NCBI GenBank assembly: GCA_050291245.1 | Contig: JBNKJP010000012.1 | Coordinates: forward strand, 124,001-188,000 | Origin: Thiodiazotropha sp050291245 | GTDB lineage: Bacteria; Pseudomonadota; Gammaproteobacteria; Chromatiales; Chromatiaceae | Reading direction: 5' to 3' | DNA length: 64,000 nucleotides | Shown here: positions 43,809 through 53,570 of the stretch, piece by piece | How positions within the stretch are numbered: position 1 is the stretch's first letter | Layout: every line of letters starts with the position of its first letter | Program-made: the position numbers and the translations under genes | The notes under the pieces: model-generated | The model's input: only the letters and a program-made list of their open reading frames with translations | What the model was told of the DNA's origin: nothing | Databases searched by the model: none

Positions 43809-44204
43809 TCAGTACATGGCGCTCAATTTCCGAGAGGACTCTTGAGTAGAGGCTGTATAGCCATGAACCCGATAGGCCCGTTCGGACAGTGTGGCATAAC
43901 CGTAGAGCTTTTTACGTAACATCTGCCGTACACCCGCATCCAGTTCGCTGAACATCAATCCGAGGCATCCCGCTTGTTGATGAACGACCATGGCTTTGGC
44001 CTGACACGCATTGCCATCACCGCAATCCTCTATTGGAAAACTCACATAGATGATCTTGTTTAAGTGCAGAGAGCTATCCCCCACATCGACCAGCATTCCA
44101 CTCAGACTGATGTTCCGTATGCGGCCTCTTATCTCGCCCAGATCCCGGTCGACGATTGTGATTTCACAGGCTATCAACTTGCGATGTTCGCATCTGTGTT
44201 CCAT
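43809..44204 (-). CDS. PilZ-domain c-di-GMP-binding protein
   Basis: 131 residues when started at the ATG at 44204, which puts the RxxxR motif (HRCEHR, Arg4-Arg8) directly before the barrel, as in PilZ proteins. The second motif is NISLSGMLVDV (D/N-x-S-x-x-G). These are the two c-di-GMP-contacting sites, so binding is likely. The upstream 39 codons of the open frame have no PilZ character. Effector type unknown. Ends at a strong terminator. Confidence 0.82.
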   Translation of the reverse strand: MEHRCEHRKLIACEITIVDRDLGEIRGRIRNISLSGMLVDVGDSSLHLNKIIYVSFPIEDCGDGNACQAKAMVVHQQAGCLGLMFSELDAGVRQMLRKKLYGYATLSERAYRVHGYTASTQESSRKLSAMY

Positions 44205-44363
44205 ATTCCGACTCCCGTAGATTTCTTGTCTGTCGCCTAGATCTATTAGTATGTACCGTGATCGTAAAGTTGCAAATACGGATTTCTGCTCTTGGTTATT
44301 AGGGATAACCCTTGCAAACAATGTTCAATCAAATCAATCTACTAGAGTGAGACACGAGAACTC

Positions 44364-44792
44364 ATGAGTACCGACCTCGACAACGTAGCCATTCCCGGAC
44401 TTTTTCGCAGATTAGGGGCGATTCTCTATGACTTACTGTTACTCACAGCACTGATATTTGTCGTCACTGCGGCCATCACCCTCCCTGTGGGTAACCCGAG
44501 CGGTGGTTGGTTGATGCTTTTTCAATTTATTATTTTTGAAATCATACCGTTACTCTTCTTCACCGGATTTTGGATAAGGGGCGGGCAGACACTCGGCATG
44601 CGCGCCTGGCATCTGAAGGTAGTCCGTTTTGACGGTGCCGATCTGAGGTGGGCTGACGCCTTGAGGCGCCACCTGAGCGCCCTGGTCTCAGTCTATCTGT
44701 TGGGTTTGGGATTTGTGTGGATTCTACTGGATTCGGAAAAAATGGCGTGGCATGACCGCCTGTCCAGGACCCGGCTGGTAATTGTCAAATAA
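44364..44792 (+). CDS. RDD-family membrane protein
   Basis: 142 residues, three to four hydrophobic helices. RDD signature residues are seen as RRLGAILYDLLLL (Arg and Asp), FWIRGGQTLGMRAWHLKVV, and the C-terminal WHDRLSRTRLV, the expected final D-R. Function of most RDD proteins is unknown. It is divergent from the PilZ gene, with a 160-bp shared promoter region. Confidence 0.9.
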   Translation: MSTDLDNVAIPGLFRRLGAILYDLLLLTALIFVVTAAITLPVGNPSGGWLMLFQFIIFEIIPLLFFTGFWIRGGQTLGMRAWHLKVVRFDGADLRWADALRRHLSALVSVYLLGLGFVWILLDSEKMAWHDRLSRTRLVIVK

Positions 44793-44795
44793 GTG

Positions 44796-44827
44796 ATGGA
44801 GTTCACCTTCCGGGGTGAATCCTCCAT
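44796..44827 (+). terminator. Hairpin after the RDD gene
   Basis: Outer ATGGAG / CTCCAT and inner TTCACC / GGTGAA stems with a two-base bulge and a short loop, starting just past the RDD stop codon. No U-tract, so partial confidence. The remaining about 250 bases up to purA show no gene. Confidence 0.45.
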
Positions 44828-45079
44828 GAGCCGGAGGTATCCATGGCACGCAATTTGGAGGCTCCGGTGAGAGACCCTCCCGGTAAGTAAACGTTCAACA
44901 GATCCGCCGCATTGAGCCCGGGAGCAACCACCGGTGACCCTACCCACCGGATGATGCACCGCAGCAAATGGAGCGATCCGAAACAACGCGGGTACCTCCC
45001 TGCTCCCAATCGGGCACATCCGGTCAAGACAGATCCCTGATCATCACATTGCGCCCCGGGTTCGAAAACGCAAGCCCGA

Positions 45080-46375
45080 CTATTCGTCGAAGGGATGGCG
45101 ACGGATGATCGTCTCGTTGCGATCCGGACCGGTCGAAATGATGTCAATCGGAGTCTCGCACAGGCTTTCGATCTTGCTGAGATAGTCCTGGGCGGCTGAG
45201 GGTAATCCGGCATAATCCCTGATGCCCACCGTGGACTCCTGCCAGCCGGGCATTTCGATATAAACCGGTTCGCACTCCTCGAAACGATCCGCACCCACGG
45301 GTGGCGCGGAGATCTCCTGACCATTGAGCTTGTAGGCGACACAGATCTTGATCTTGTCCAATCCGTCAAGCACATCAAGCTTGGTGATACAGATACCGGT
45401 GACGCTGTTGATCGCTAGAGAGCGGCGCAAAGCCACCGTATCCAGCCAGCCACAGCGTCGCTTACGCCCGGTGGTGGCGCCGAACTCATGACCTTTGGTT
45501 CCCAGATGGTCTCCATGCGCATCAAACAGCTCGGTCGGGAAAGGACCCGCGCCTACCCGTGTCGTGTAAGCCTTAACGATGCCCAGGATGTAGTCGAGAT
45601 ATCCGGGTCCGACCCCCGTGCCCGTTGCCGCGCCGCCCGCCGTGGTATTCGAAGAGGTCACATAGGGATAGGTGCCATGATCGATGTCCAGCAACGCGCC
45701 TTGAGCCCCCTCGAACATCACGTGTTTACCCTCGCGTCGCAGTTGCAACAGGGTTCCGGTGACATCCTCGACCATCGGTTTCAATCGCTCGGCATGGTCC
45801 ATGACCTGATCGAGTACCTGCTGATAGTCCACCTCACCGTAGTCATAGAGGTTTTTCAGGGAGAAGTTGTGGTAGTCCATCACCTCACGCAGGCGTTCCT
45901 GGATATGCGCCGTGTCGAAGATTTCGCCCAGGCGGATTCCCCGGCGGGAGATCTTGTCTTCGTAGGCCGGGCCTATGCCCCGTCCGGTGGTACCGATGGC
46001 CTTCTTGCCCCGGGCCTTTTCCCGGGCCGCATCCAGGGCGATGTGGTAGGGCAGAATCAAGGGACAGGCCTCGGAGATACCCATGCGATCGGAAGCCGGT
46101 ACACCGTTTTTTTCCAGCATGTCGATCTCATCCAGGAGCGCATCCGGCGCCAGCACCACACCGTTGCCGATCAGACAACGCACGCCTTCGCGCAAAACGC
46201 CGGAGGGTATCAGATGCAAAACCGTCTGTTGACCATCGATCACCAGGGTATGACCCGCATTGTGTCCACCCTGGAACCTGACCACGGCGGATGCCCTGTC
46301 CGTCAACAGGTCCACAACCTTACCCTTACCTTCGTCACCCCACTGGGTGCCGATCACTACGACATTCTTGCCCAT
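45080..46375 (-). CDS. purA: Adenylosuccinate synthetase
   Basis: GTP-dependent first step of AMP synthesis from IMP. The 431 residues begin MGKNVVVIGTQWGDEGKGK, with the catalytic Asp and P-loop-like GDEGKGK. VRFQGGHNAGHT, GTTGRGIGPAYEDKISRRGIR and the KLDVLDG motif are also present. Length and motifs are standard. Last gene of the conserved hfl-hisZ-purA block. Confidence 0.97.
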   Translation of the reverse strand: MGKNVVVIGTQWGDEGKGKVVDLLTDRASAVVRFQGGHNAGHTLVIDGQQTVLHLIPSGVLREGVRCLIGNGVVLAPDALLDEIDMLEKNGVPASDRMGISEACPLILPYHIALDAAREKARGKKAIGTTGRGIGPAYEDKISRRGIRLGEIFDTAHIQERLREVMDYHNFSLKNLYDYGEVDYQQVLDQVMDHAERLKPMVEDVTGTLLQLRREGKHVMFEGAQGALLDIDHGTYPYVTSSNTTAGGAATGTGVGPGYLDYILGIVKAYTTRVGAGPFPTELFDAHGDHLGTKGHEFGATTGRKRRCGWLDTVALRRSLAINSVTGICITKLDVLDGLDKIKICVAYKLNGQEISAPPVGADRFEECEPVYIEMPGWQESTVGIRDYAGLPSAAQDYLSKIESLCETPIDIISTGPDRNETIIRRHPFDE

Positions 46376-46454
46376 GCTTTTCTCATCATCATGTCCGACG
46401 TGCGCCGGACGTTTATTACAAAACCTATCGATTTTTACAGAATCGCCCGAAAAT

Positions 46455-47645
46455 TCAAACCGGAATCAGTTGCCAGCCGTCAGAATTCCGCTGCAATTGC
46501 TGATCACAGCCCATCTCCCTGCCCCCCCCAATCTGCCCGGGGAGACCGCAGATCACCCGATAGCCGGAGTTTCGCAGACGCTCGATCTCGGTGTGCAACC
46601 CGGCATCCTCAAGACACGGGGCAAAAACCACGGAGTTGGTTTTCGAGGCTAAGGAGAGCCGATCCTGAGACACCCGAATCAGAGTTTTCAGATCCGTGCT
46701 GAAACCGGTAGCCGCCCGGGCTCGCCCGAAGACCGAGCCAATGGCGTCATAGCGTCCGCCACGGGCGATCTCTTTGCCGCTGCCCGGAACGAATGCCGCA
46801 AACACCACGCCGGTGTGGAAATGGTAGCCACGCAGTTCCGCAAGATCGAAATGAACCGGGATATCCGGCAGCCAGAAGGCGATCTGATCCGCCATGGCCT
46901 GCAGATAATCCAATGCATCGATCACATCCGGCGAGGCATCCTTGAGCACCTCACGGGCCTCGGCGAGGGCCTTGTCGCCGTTAAGCTCGCCAAGTTTTGC
47001 CAGCATCCCGGCGTGCTGCGGTGCGATATCGAAGCTTTCCAGCAGTTGCTCGATCTCAGCCAGCGCCTTGCGCTGCAGCGCATCGAACAACTCCTGCTCC
47101 TGAGACGGGCTCAGGCCCGCCTGGGCCGCAAGACCCTTGTAGATCCCCACATGTCCCAGATCCAGGTAGATGTCCCGGATTCCGGCTATCGAAAGGGTTT
47201 CCATCATCAGCCGGAGAATCTCCACGTCGCTCTCGACACCGGAGTGTCCATAGAGCTCCGCGCCGATCTGTAACGGACTGCGGGTTCCGGCAAAACCATC
47301 GGACCGGGTATAGAGTACGGTACCGAGATAACAAAGACGGGTGGGACTCTGAGCACGGATGCGATGCGCATCGATGCGTGCCGCCTGGGGTGTGATGTCA
47401 GCCCGGACCCCCATCAGTCGACCACTCAGCTGATCGGTCAGTTTGAAGGTGTTCAGATCGAGATCACCGCCGGTCCCGGTCAGCAGCGAATCGAGAAACT
47501 CGACAAACGGCGGTATGACATAGTCGTAACCCCAACGATCATAGAGGTCGAGCAACTCCCGCCGCTTGTATTCGATCTCTCGTGCCTCCTCGGGAAGCAC
47601 CTCGTCAATACCATCAGGTAATATCCAACGTTCGTTTTCCATCAT
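46455..47645 (-). CDS. hisZ: ATP phosphoribosyltransferase regulatory subunit HisZ
   Basis: Class II aminoacyl-tRNA-synthetase-like protein lacking tRNA binding; it complexes with short-form HisG for the first step of histidine synthesis. WILPDGIDEVLPEEA, a VRADITPQAARIDAHR motif 2-like block, and GGRYD (instead of the catalytic HisRS residues) identify it. About 396 residues from the ATG at 47645 (an upstream TTG lies inside the DUF2065 stop region). It follows the hfl genes and precedes purA, its normal place in gammaproteobacteria with HisZ. Confidence 0.93.
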   Translation of the reverse strand: MMENERWILPDGIDEVLPEEAREIEYKRRELLDLYDRWGYDYVIPPFVEFLDSLLTGTGGDLDLNTFKLTDQLSGRLMGVRADITPQAARIDAHRIRAQSPTRLCYLGTVLYTRSDGFAGTRSPLQIGAELYGHSGVESDVEILRLMMETLSIAGIRDIYLDLGHVGIYKGLAAQAGLSPSQEQELFDALQRKALAEIEQLLESFDIAPQHAGMLAKLGELNGDKALAEAREVLKDASPDVIDALDYLQAMADQIAFWLPDIPVHFDLAELRGYHFHTGVVFAAFVPGSGKEIARGGRYDAIGSVFGRARAATGFSTDLKTLIRVSQDRLSLASKTNSVVFAPCLEDAGLHTEIERLRNSGYRVICGLPGQIGGGREMGCDQQLQRNSDGWQLIPV

Positions 47646-47653
47646 TGTCACAC

Positions 47654-47842
47654 TCAATTGACCAGATAGAGCAAAATGACCCCGGAGACCATGCTGACCA
47701 AACCGCTGAGACGCATGGAACGATTATCGTTTTGAATCACGATCAGCAGGATCTTGCGCATATTGTTGGGATTCAGAAACGGCCAGATCCCCTCGAGTAC
47801 CAGCATCAGGGCCAAAGCCACCAACAAGTCGTGCCACATCAT
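47654..47842 (-). CDS. DUF2065 (YjeT-like) small membrane protein
   Basis: 62 residues with two hydrophobic helices: DLLVALALMLVLEGIWPFLNP and LVSMVSGVILLYLVN. This is the YjeT/DUF2065 family found beside hflC in many gammaproteobacteria. Function unknown. Located between the hflC gap and hisZ; its stop lies nine bases before the hisZ start. Confidence 0.88.
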   Translation of the reverse strand: MMWHDLLVALALMLVLEGIWPFLNPNNMRKILLIVIQNDNRSMRLSGLVSMVSGVILLYLVN

Positions 47843-48350
47843 TCAGTTCCCCATAAAAAAACCGGGATCATCCCGGTCATGAAGATGAGGCCCGAGCAGG
47901 CCCGCCAGATGTCTCGCGGATACAGGCTTCGAAAAGGATCACTATCCCGGTAATTTCTTGCTCTGTTCCCAGAGGCTACCAACTGACCGATCGTCGCTTG
48001 TACGAACAGACGGCCAGAGTACCCGCATGAAATTCCGGGTACACATTCTCCCAAAGCCCGTTCTCGATGTCCATCACAACCCCGATATCGGCGGGCCCTA
48101 TTCACCGCTCCGAACCGGGGGTGGTTCGTACGGTATAGGCCAATGGCACTTAACCTAAGAAAATCGAACCGCAAATCGACGCCAGTCACCGCGAATGTGC
48201 GCTAATGGACTGGGTAAGCCCATCAATATTTGCGTTTATTCGCGGTAATTGGCGTCTATTTGCGGTTAATTTACATTTGCATGGTCTTCCTTGACCCAGC
48301 TTGTAGCCATGCAAATTCCTAAAGTAAGCGCCATTCCGATATCGGCCGCT
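47843..48350. other. 508-bp gap inside the hfl-hisZ block with an inverted repeat
   Basis: Between the DUF2065 gene and the hflC stop. The part near hflC carries the dispersed A/T-rich repeat; the rest has no supported gene. A 116-residue minus-strand frame across it has no recognisable domain and a Cys/Arg-biased composition typical of shadow frames. Confidence 0.55.
48144..48269. repeat. Dispersed A/T-rich inverted repeat, copy 2
   Basis: Left arm AACCGCAAATCGACGCC...CACCGCGAATGTGCG is imperfectly complementary (about 35 of 40) to the right arm TGCGTTTATTCGCGGTAATT...GGCGTCTATTTGCGGTTAA. The left arm and its flank (TGGCACTTAACCTAAGAAAA...AATGGAC) match the element at 14060-14164. It interrupts a normally compact operon. 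Confidence 0.65.
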
Positions 48351-49217
48351 TTACTTTCCGGCACTATCCTTCAGGTAGCGGAAGAAGTCAGAATCGGGTT
48401 GAATCACGAGCATGTCCGAATTGCCCTGAAAGCTGTTTTTATAGGCGTTCAGGCTTCGATAAAAGGCATAGAACTCACTGTCCTGCTTGTAGGCGTTCGC
48501 ATAGATCTCGGCGGCCTTGCCATCACCCTCACCCCGCAGCTTTTCCGCGCCGCGATAGGCATCCGCGATAATTACCACCCGCTCACGATCCGCATTGGCG
48601 CGGATTCTTTCAGCCGCCTCGGCGCCTTTCGCACGAAGATCCCGGGCAACCCGTTCACGCTCGGCGCGCATTCTCTGATAGACCGATTCACTGACTTCCG
48701 GCGGGAGATCGATCTGCTTGACCCGGACATCGAGTATTTCGACACCCAGTTCCGCAGCCTGGGCGTCGGAGTCCTTTGTCAGGGTCTCCATGATCTCCGT
48801 GCGCTCACCCGAGATGACCTCCTGAACGGTGCGCTTGCCGAACTCGTTGCGCAGACTGGTGTTGATGCGCTCCTGCAGCAACCGGGCGGTCTTGTCGATA
48901 CTGCCGCCGGTGGAGCGGTAATACTGCGCCACATTGGCGATACGCCATTTTGCGAAATAGTCGACGATGACGTCTTTCTTCTCCGCGGTAAGGAAACGCT
49001 CCGGGCGGGAATCCATGGTCTGGATGCGTGCATCGAAGGTCAGCACATTGTTGAAAATCGGCACCAGAAAGTGCAAACCCGGCTCATAGTCGGTGGCGAC
49101 GATCTCACCGAGCCGAAGTTTCAGGGCCACTTCCCACTGATAGACCACAAAGGTGAACGAGTAGAGCATCACCGCGGCGATGGCAATTACGGGTACGAAC
49201 AGTTTTGTCATTTTCAT
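48351..49217 (-). CDS. hflC: HflC, subunit of the FtsH-modulating HflKC complex
   Basis: 288-residue membrane-anchored SPFH/band-7 protein that forms the HflKC cage around FtsH. The N-terminal anchor (TKLFVPVIAIAAVMLYSFTFVVY) is followed by an SPFH domain (AKWRIANVAQYYRS) and the usual coiled-coil region. Starts inside the hflK stop (TAATG). Length is within the family range. Confidence 0.95.
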   Translation of the reverse strand: MKMTKLFVPVIAIAAVMLYSFTFVVYQWEVALKLRLGEIVATDYEPGLHFLVPIFNNVLTFDARIQTMDSRPERFLTAEKKDVIVDYFAKWRIANVAQYYRSTGGSIDKTARLLQERINTSLRNEFGKRTVQEVISGERTEIMETLTKDSDAQAAELGVEILDVRVKQIDLPPEVSESVYQRMRAERERVARDLRAKGAEAAERIRANADRERVVIIADAYRGAEKLRGEGDGKAAEIYANAYKQDSEFYAFYRSLNAYKNSFQGNSDMLVIQPDSDFFRYLKDSAGK

Positions 49218-50371
49218 TAACGTACCCCCCGGGTGCGATCCACATTCCGTAAGGTGCTCTTATCATTGGACTCCTGATTCGGCACGGAGGCCGGAATCCG
49301 GTTCTCGATACTGGATTGCCGACCGGAGGGCGCGTTCTGAATCAATTTATCCAGCGGCAGATACATCAGACTGTTCCCTCCCTGGGTATCCAACATGACC
49401 TTGCTGGTCTGACTCAGCATCGACTCGATGGCATCGATATAGAGTCGTTCCCGAGTCACCTTGGGCTCGAGCCGGTACTCCTTGAGTATCGCGAGAAAGC
49501 GGCTTGTATCACCCTGCGCCTCGGCGATCACCCGGTCTTTATAAGCGCTGGCATCCGCTGTCAGTCGGGCGGCTTCACCGCGTGCCTTGGGCACGATCTC
49601 ATTGGCGTAGGCCTCCGCCTGGTTTTCCAGTCGCTCTTTGTCCTCACGGGCCTTGATGGCATCGTCGAAGGCGCTCTTGACCTGCTCCGGCGGCTTGGCG
49701 GGCTGCATGTTCACACTGGTGATGATCAGACCGGTCTTGTAGGCGTCAATCAGGCCCTGTGCACCGTCCTTGATCTGCTCTGCGATCGCGCTGCGACCCT
49801 GGGTCAGGATAAAATCCAGATCGCTCTTGCCGATGATCTCGCGCACCGCGGTCTCGGTGGCGTCATGCAACGTCTTGTCCGGATCCCGATCCTGGAACTT
49901 ATAGTCCGCGGCATCCTGGATGCGGGATTGAATCGTCAGTTCCACGTCGACAATGTTCTCATCCCGAGTGAGCATCTGCGCTTTGTGACGGAATGAGGTG
50001 ATCTGATCCACATTCACGGGAATCACACTTTCGATAGGAAATGGGATATGCCAATGCGGACCCGGCTGAGTGGTTTGGTGATAGGCACCGAATCTCAATA
50101 CCACACCACGCTCCGGGGCATCGATGATGTAGATACCGGAAAAGAGCCAGACGACCAGGGCGATGGCGATGATGAAACCAACCGATTTGGCGCCAGGTCC
50201 CGATCCTCCACCAATAGAGGAACCATCCCGGGATGGCTTGCCGCCACCGAACAGCCCACCGAATTTTTCCTGCAGTTTCTTGACCACTTCATCCAGATCG
50301 GGGGGACCTTGATCGCCTCCCTTGCCGCTCCAAGGATCTTTTCCGTTACCCCCGGGTTCATTCCAGGCCAT
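49217..50371 (-). CDS. hflK: HflK, subunit of the FtsH-modulating HflKC complex
   Basis: 384 residues from the ATG at 50371 (MAWNEPGGNGKDPWSGKGG, the usual glycine-rich start). One membrane helix (SVGFIIAIALVVWLFSGIY) then the SPFH domain (DENIVDVELTIQSRIQDAAD) and the C-terminal coiled coil ending VMLDTQGGNSLMYLPLDKL. Works with HflC to control FtsH proteolysis. Its stop overlaps the hflC ATG. Confidence 0.95.
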   Translation of the reverse strand: MAWNEPGGNGKDPWSGKGGDQGPPDLDEVVKKLQEKFGGLFGGGKPSRDGSSIGGGSGPGAKSVGFIIAIALVVWLFSGIYIIDAPERGVVLRFGAYHQTTQPGPHWHIPFPIESVIPVNVDQITSFRHKAQMLTRDENIVDVELTIQSRIQDAADYKFQDRDPDKTLHDATETAVREIIGKSDLDFILTQGRSAIAEQIKDGAQGLIDAYKTGLIITSVNMQPAKPPEQVKSAFDDAIKAREDKERLENQAEAYANEIVPKARGEAARLTADASAYKDRVIAEAQGDTSRFLAILKEYRLEPKVTRERLYIDAIESMLSQTSKVMLDTQGGNSLMYLPLDKLIQNAPSGRQSSIENRIPASVPNQESNDKSTLRNVDRTRGVR

Positions 50372-50611
50372 TGCACGCTCCAAAATGGGTTATCGGTTCA
50401 ATCTGCTCAGGCCAGACATGGGCGTCCGTAACAAGTTGACGCCATGTCCGGCCTCAATAGCCGATTTGGTGTTATTGGGCAGCGAATTCCCGATGCGGAG
50501 ATTCCCGCTTTCGAGGTCTTCGTCATACCCGGCAAATATTTATCAGGCGGCATTCTAACAGTCAGCAACACTCATGTCTCACCTATAGGATACCATTCAA
50601 AAATCTGGGAT

Positions 50612-51949
50612 TTACAGCACAATCCCAGGCGTTGACGGATTGTTCAACACCTCATCGGACACCTGGGACGCCTCCAAACAGCGTTCTAAACCCGGCTCAT
50701 CCTTAAGGAGTCGACGAAACGCCCGCTCGGACATATCGATGTCCATTTCCCAACCGCCCTCGTCGGTGGCACACTCGCTCAGCACCACCCCCCGGGCAAA
50801 CAGCAAGGCGTGCAGTCTGCCATCCTGTGGATTCAAACGTACCCGCTGGCGTATATGGTTTTTTCGAAAGTGTTCCGCCAAGGCCTGAAGCAGCAGATCA
50901 CATCCCTCACCGGTGGCCGCGGACAACCAAACCCGGCGCACCTGCCCCTGCTCATCCCGCTCAATGGACGGTGCCACACCTTCCATCAGGTCAATCTTGT
51001 TGAACACCTCAATCTGATGGACCTCATCCGCACCGATCTGTTGCAGAACATCATTGACCTCCGCCATGCAGATACTGCGTTGATGGCTGGCGGCGTCCAC
51101 CACATGCAGTAGTAAAGCGGCGTCCACGGTCTCCTGCAGGGTCGATTTAAAGGCCGCCACCAGGTCATGGGGCAGATGACTGATGAAACCTACCGTGTCC
51201 GCCAGCACCACCGGCCCCTCATCGAGAAGTTCCAGTCGCCGCAAGGTTGGGTCCAGGGTGGCGAAAAGTTGATCCGCGGCATAGACTTCGGAGCCGACCA
51301 GGCGGTTAAACAGGGTGGACTTCCCCGCATTGGTGTAACCCACCAGCGAAACCGTAGGGATCTCGGCCCGTTCCCTTCCACGGCGACCCTGTTCACGCTG
51401 GGAATCGACCCTTGTCAAACGTTTGCGGATCTGGATGATCCGTTGATTCAGCAAGCGCCGGTCCGTTTCCAGCTGGGTTTCACCCGGTCCTCTCAGGCCG
51501 ATACCGCCCTTTTGCCGTTCCAGATGGGTCCAGCCACGGACCAGGCGGGTTGACAGGTGTTGCAACTGGGCCAGTTCGACCTGCAGCTTGCCTTCGAAAG
51601 ATCGAGCCCGCTGGGAGAAGATGTCCAGGATGAGGCCGGTTCGATCGACCACTCGACAACCGAATTCCCGTTCCAGGTTACGCTCCTGGCTGGGTGACAG
51701 AGTATGGTCGAAGATCACCAGTTCCGCGTCTTCATAGTGGATGATTTCGCGAATCTCCTCGGCCTTGCCCCGCCCCACGAAGGTTTTCGGATCGGGCTGT
51801 TTTCGACTGCCCTGAACCAGCGCCACCTGAATGGCACCCGCGGAGCGGGCCAGATCCTGAAACTCGGCAATTTCATCGGGATCACTGGGTAGATTCAGAT
51901 CCATGTGGACCAATACAGCCCGTTCACCCGATTTCGGTCGTTCAAACAT
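50612..51949 (-). CDS. hflX: Ribosome-dissociating GTPase HflX
   Basis: 445-residue GTPase that rescues stalled ribosomes. N-terminal HflX domain (TFVGRGKAEEIREII, then FDHTLSPSQERNLE and GGIGLRGPGETQLETDRR) and a G domain with VGYTNAGKSTLFNRL (G1), DTVGFI (G3) and NKID (G4). Its place between hfq and hflK is standard. Confidence 0.95.
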   Translation of the reverse strand: MFERPKSGERAVLVHMDLNLPSDPDEIAEFQDLARSAGAIQVALVQGSRKQPDPKTFVGRGKAEEIREIIHYEDAELVIFDHTLSPSQERNLEREFGCRVVDRTGLILDIFSQRARSFEGKLQVELAQLQHLSTRLVRGWTHLERQKGGIGLRGPGETQLETDRRLLNQRIIQIRKRLTRVDSQREQGRRGRERAEIPTVSLVGYTNAGKSTLFNRLVGSEVYAADQLFATLDPTLRRLELLDEGPVVLADTVGFISHLPHDLVAAFKSTLQETVDAALLLHVVDAASHQRSICMAEVNDVLQQIGADEVHQIEVFNKIDLMEGVAPSIERDEQGQVRRVWLSAATGEGCDLLLQALAEHFRKNHIRQRVRLNPQDGRLHALLFARGVVLSECATDEGGWEMDIDMSERAFRRLLKDEPGLERCLEASQVSDEVLNNPSTPGIVL

Positions 51950-52041
51950 AAAGTTGGAAATTCAAAGGAGCGGAATGGCGCAAGCTAATGACCGGGCGTA
52001 TCGCGACGCGGATACACCCGCTTTCTAAAAATCAGTGAGGA

Positions 52042-52308
52042 CTAGAAATTGCCGCCACCCTGGGGAAGCTCTTCATCGGTCTGACCGTTGGCATGCTGGA
52101 AACGCACATTGCGCGCAGGCACCACGGTAGATATGGCATGCTTGTAAACCATTTGGCTGACACTGTTTTTAAGCAGTACAACAAACTGATCAAAGGATTC
52201 GATTTGTCCCTGCAGTTTGATGCCATTGACCAGAAAAATCGATACCGGCACGCGCTCCTTCCTCAGTGCGTTTAAAAAAGGGTCTTGTAAACTTTGCCCT
52301 TTGGACAT
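52042..52308 (-). CDS. hfq: RNA chaperone Hfq
   Basis: Sm-like hexameric protein matching small RNAs with mRNAs. 88 residues beginning MSKGQSLQDPFLNALRKER; the Sm1 motif and the Sm2 motif YKHAIST are present. The C-terminal tail is short. Position between miaA and hflX is canonical. Confidence 0.97.
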   Translation of the reverse strand: MSKGQSLQDPFLNALRKERVPVSIFLVNGIKLQGQIESFDQFVVLLKNSVSQMVYKHAISTVVPARNVRFQHANGQTDEELPQGGGNF

Positions 52309-52579
52309 GGAGGTTCTCCTTATTGTGTTTGTAATCGTAAAAAATCAGGTGCTAAGCGTCGACAACTCTGGGGTCGCTGCTCTCTACTCCATAGGCGCAA
52401 GTGTAGCATACTGTGATTTCTGCCAAATATTCAAAATCTCAATAGCCACGATTTGTAGGGTTACGGACAAAGCCACTGCCTCAGCTTCTCAAGATGGGGG
52501 CAAAGCAAACGGAATTCAAGCCCGTCGCCGGGCACGAAGGAAATCGGTAACTCAATCGGGGTCGGGCACGGAGTACGGA

Positions 52580-53569
52580 CTATGGCCGCTCTGTCACCGG
52601 GTGGTTCCCACCGAGCTCCGGAAAATGGCGATAGATCAGATCCAACGCCTGGGCAAGGACATCGCCCTCCTCATCGAGCCAGTGGAGCTGCGGTTCGGCA
52701 CGCAACCAGGTAAACTGCCGCTTGGCGAGCTGTCGGGTGGCGATAATGCCCCGCTCCACCATCTCGTCCCAGGTGAGTCGGCCCAGCAGATACTGAAGCA
52801 TTTGCCGATAACCGACGCATCGCATCGAAGGCAGGTCCGGTGACAGATCCCCCCGTTCGAGCAAGCCGCGAACCTCCTGTTCAAACCCCGCTTCCAGCAT
52901 TTCCCTGAAACGTCGGGCAATTCGCTCATGCAGCACCCCGCGATCACCGGGGGCGCGTACCAGCTTCAGAACCCGGTAGGGCAGTTCGGTTCCGTCACCC
53001 CCCTGCTGCAGTTCCGACAGCGGCCGCCCCGTTTCCTCGATGACCTCCAGGGCGCGAAGGATCCTCTGGCTGTCATGGGCATGGATGCGTGTTGCGGCCA
53101 GTGGGTCGCGTTCCGCAAGCCGACGATGCAGGGTTTCCAGTCCAAAATGCAGCAACTCGCTCTCAAGTCGCGCCCGAAGCACCGGATTCGCGGGGGGTAA
53201 GGCGGAAAGTCCCTGAGTCAGCGCCTTGAAATAGAGCATGGTACCGCCCACCAACAGGGGAATCTTACCCGCCGCCACGATCTCTCCCATGGCGATGAGC
53301 GCATCCTCGCGAAATGTCGCAGCGGAGTAGCTGTCGGCCGGATCCCGGATATCGATCAGGCGATGGGGTGCTCGATCGAGGATCGATGCGTCCGGTTTGG
53401 CGGTACCTATGTCCATGCCACGATAGACCAGGGCGGAATCCACACTGATGATCCCCAGCGGAAGATGCCGGAGCAGGTCGACCGCCAGGTCGGTCTTTCC
53501 CGAGGCGGTTGGTCCCATCAGGAATATGGCGGGGGGAAGTGCTCTCCCGAGGGATTCCTGCAAGGTCAT
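52580..53569 (-). CDS. miaA: tRNA dimethylallyltransferase MiaA
   Basis: Adds a dimethylallyl group to A37 of UNN-reading tRNAs. About 329 residues from the ATG at 53569, one base after the mutL stop (upstream codons of the open frame overlap mutL and are rejected). P-loop GPTASGKTDLA, SVDSALVYRGMDIGTAKP, LVGGTMLYFKAL and the C-terminal GYRQMLQYLLG, QLAKRQFTWLR are all present. A 271-bp gap before hfq holds nothing I recognise. Confidence 0.96.
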   Translation of the reverse strand: MTLQESLGRALPPAIFLMGPTASGKTDLAVDLLRHLPLGIISVDSALVYRGMDIGTAKPDASILDRAPHRLIDIRDPADSYSAATFREDALIAMGEIVAAGKIPLLVGGTMLYFKALTQGLSALPPANPVLRARLESELLHFGLETLHRRLAERDPLAATRIHAHDSQRILRALEVIEETGRPLSELQQGGDGTELPYRVLKLVRAPGDRGVLHERIARRFREMLEAGFEQEVRGLLERGDLSPDLPSMRCVGYRQMLQYLLGRLTWDEMVERGIIATRQLAKRQFTWLRAEPQLHWLDEEGDVLAQALDLIYRHFPELGGNHPVTERP

Positions 53570-53570
53570 C

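Noticed and set aside
45488..46702. 404-residue plus-strand frame opposite purA
   Set aside because: purA has complete motifs on the other strand; this frame has none.
47839..48189. 116-residue minus-strand frame in the hflC-DUF2065 gap
   Set aside because: Cys/Arg-biased with no domain and partly inside a repeat; treated as non-coding.
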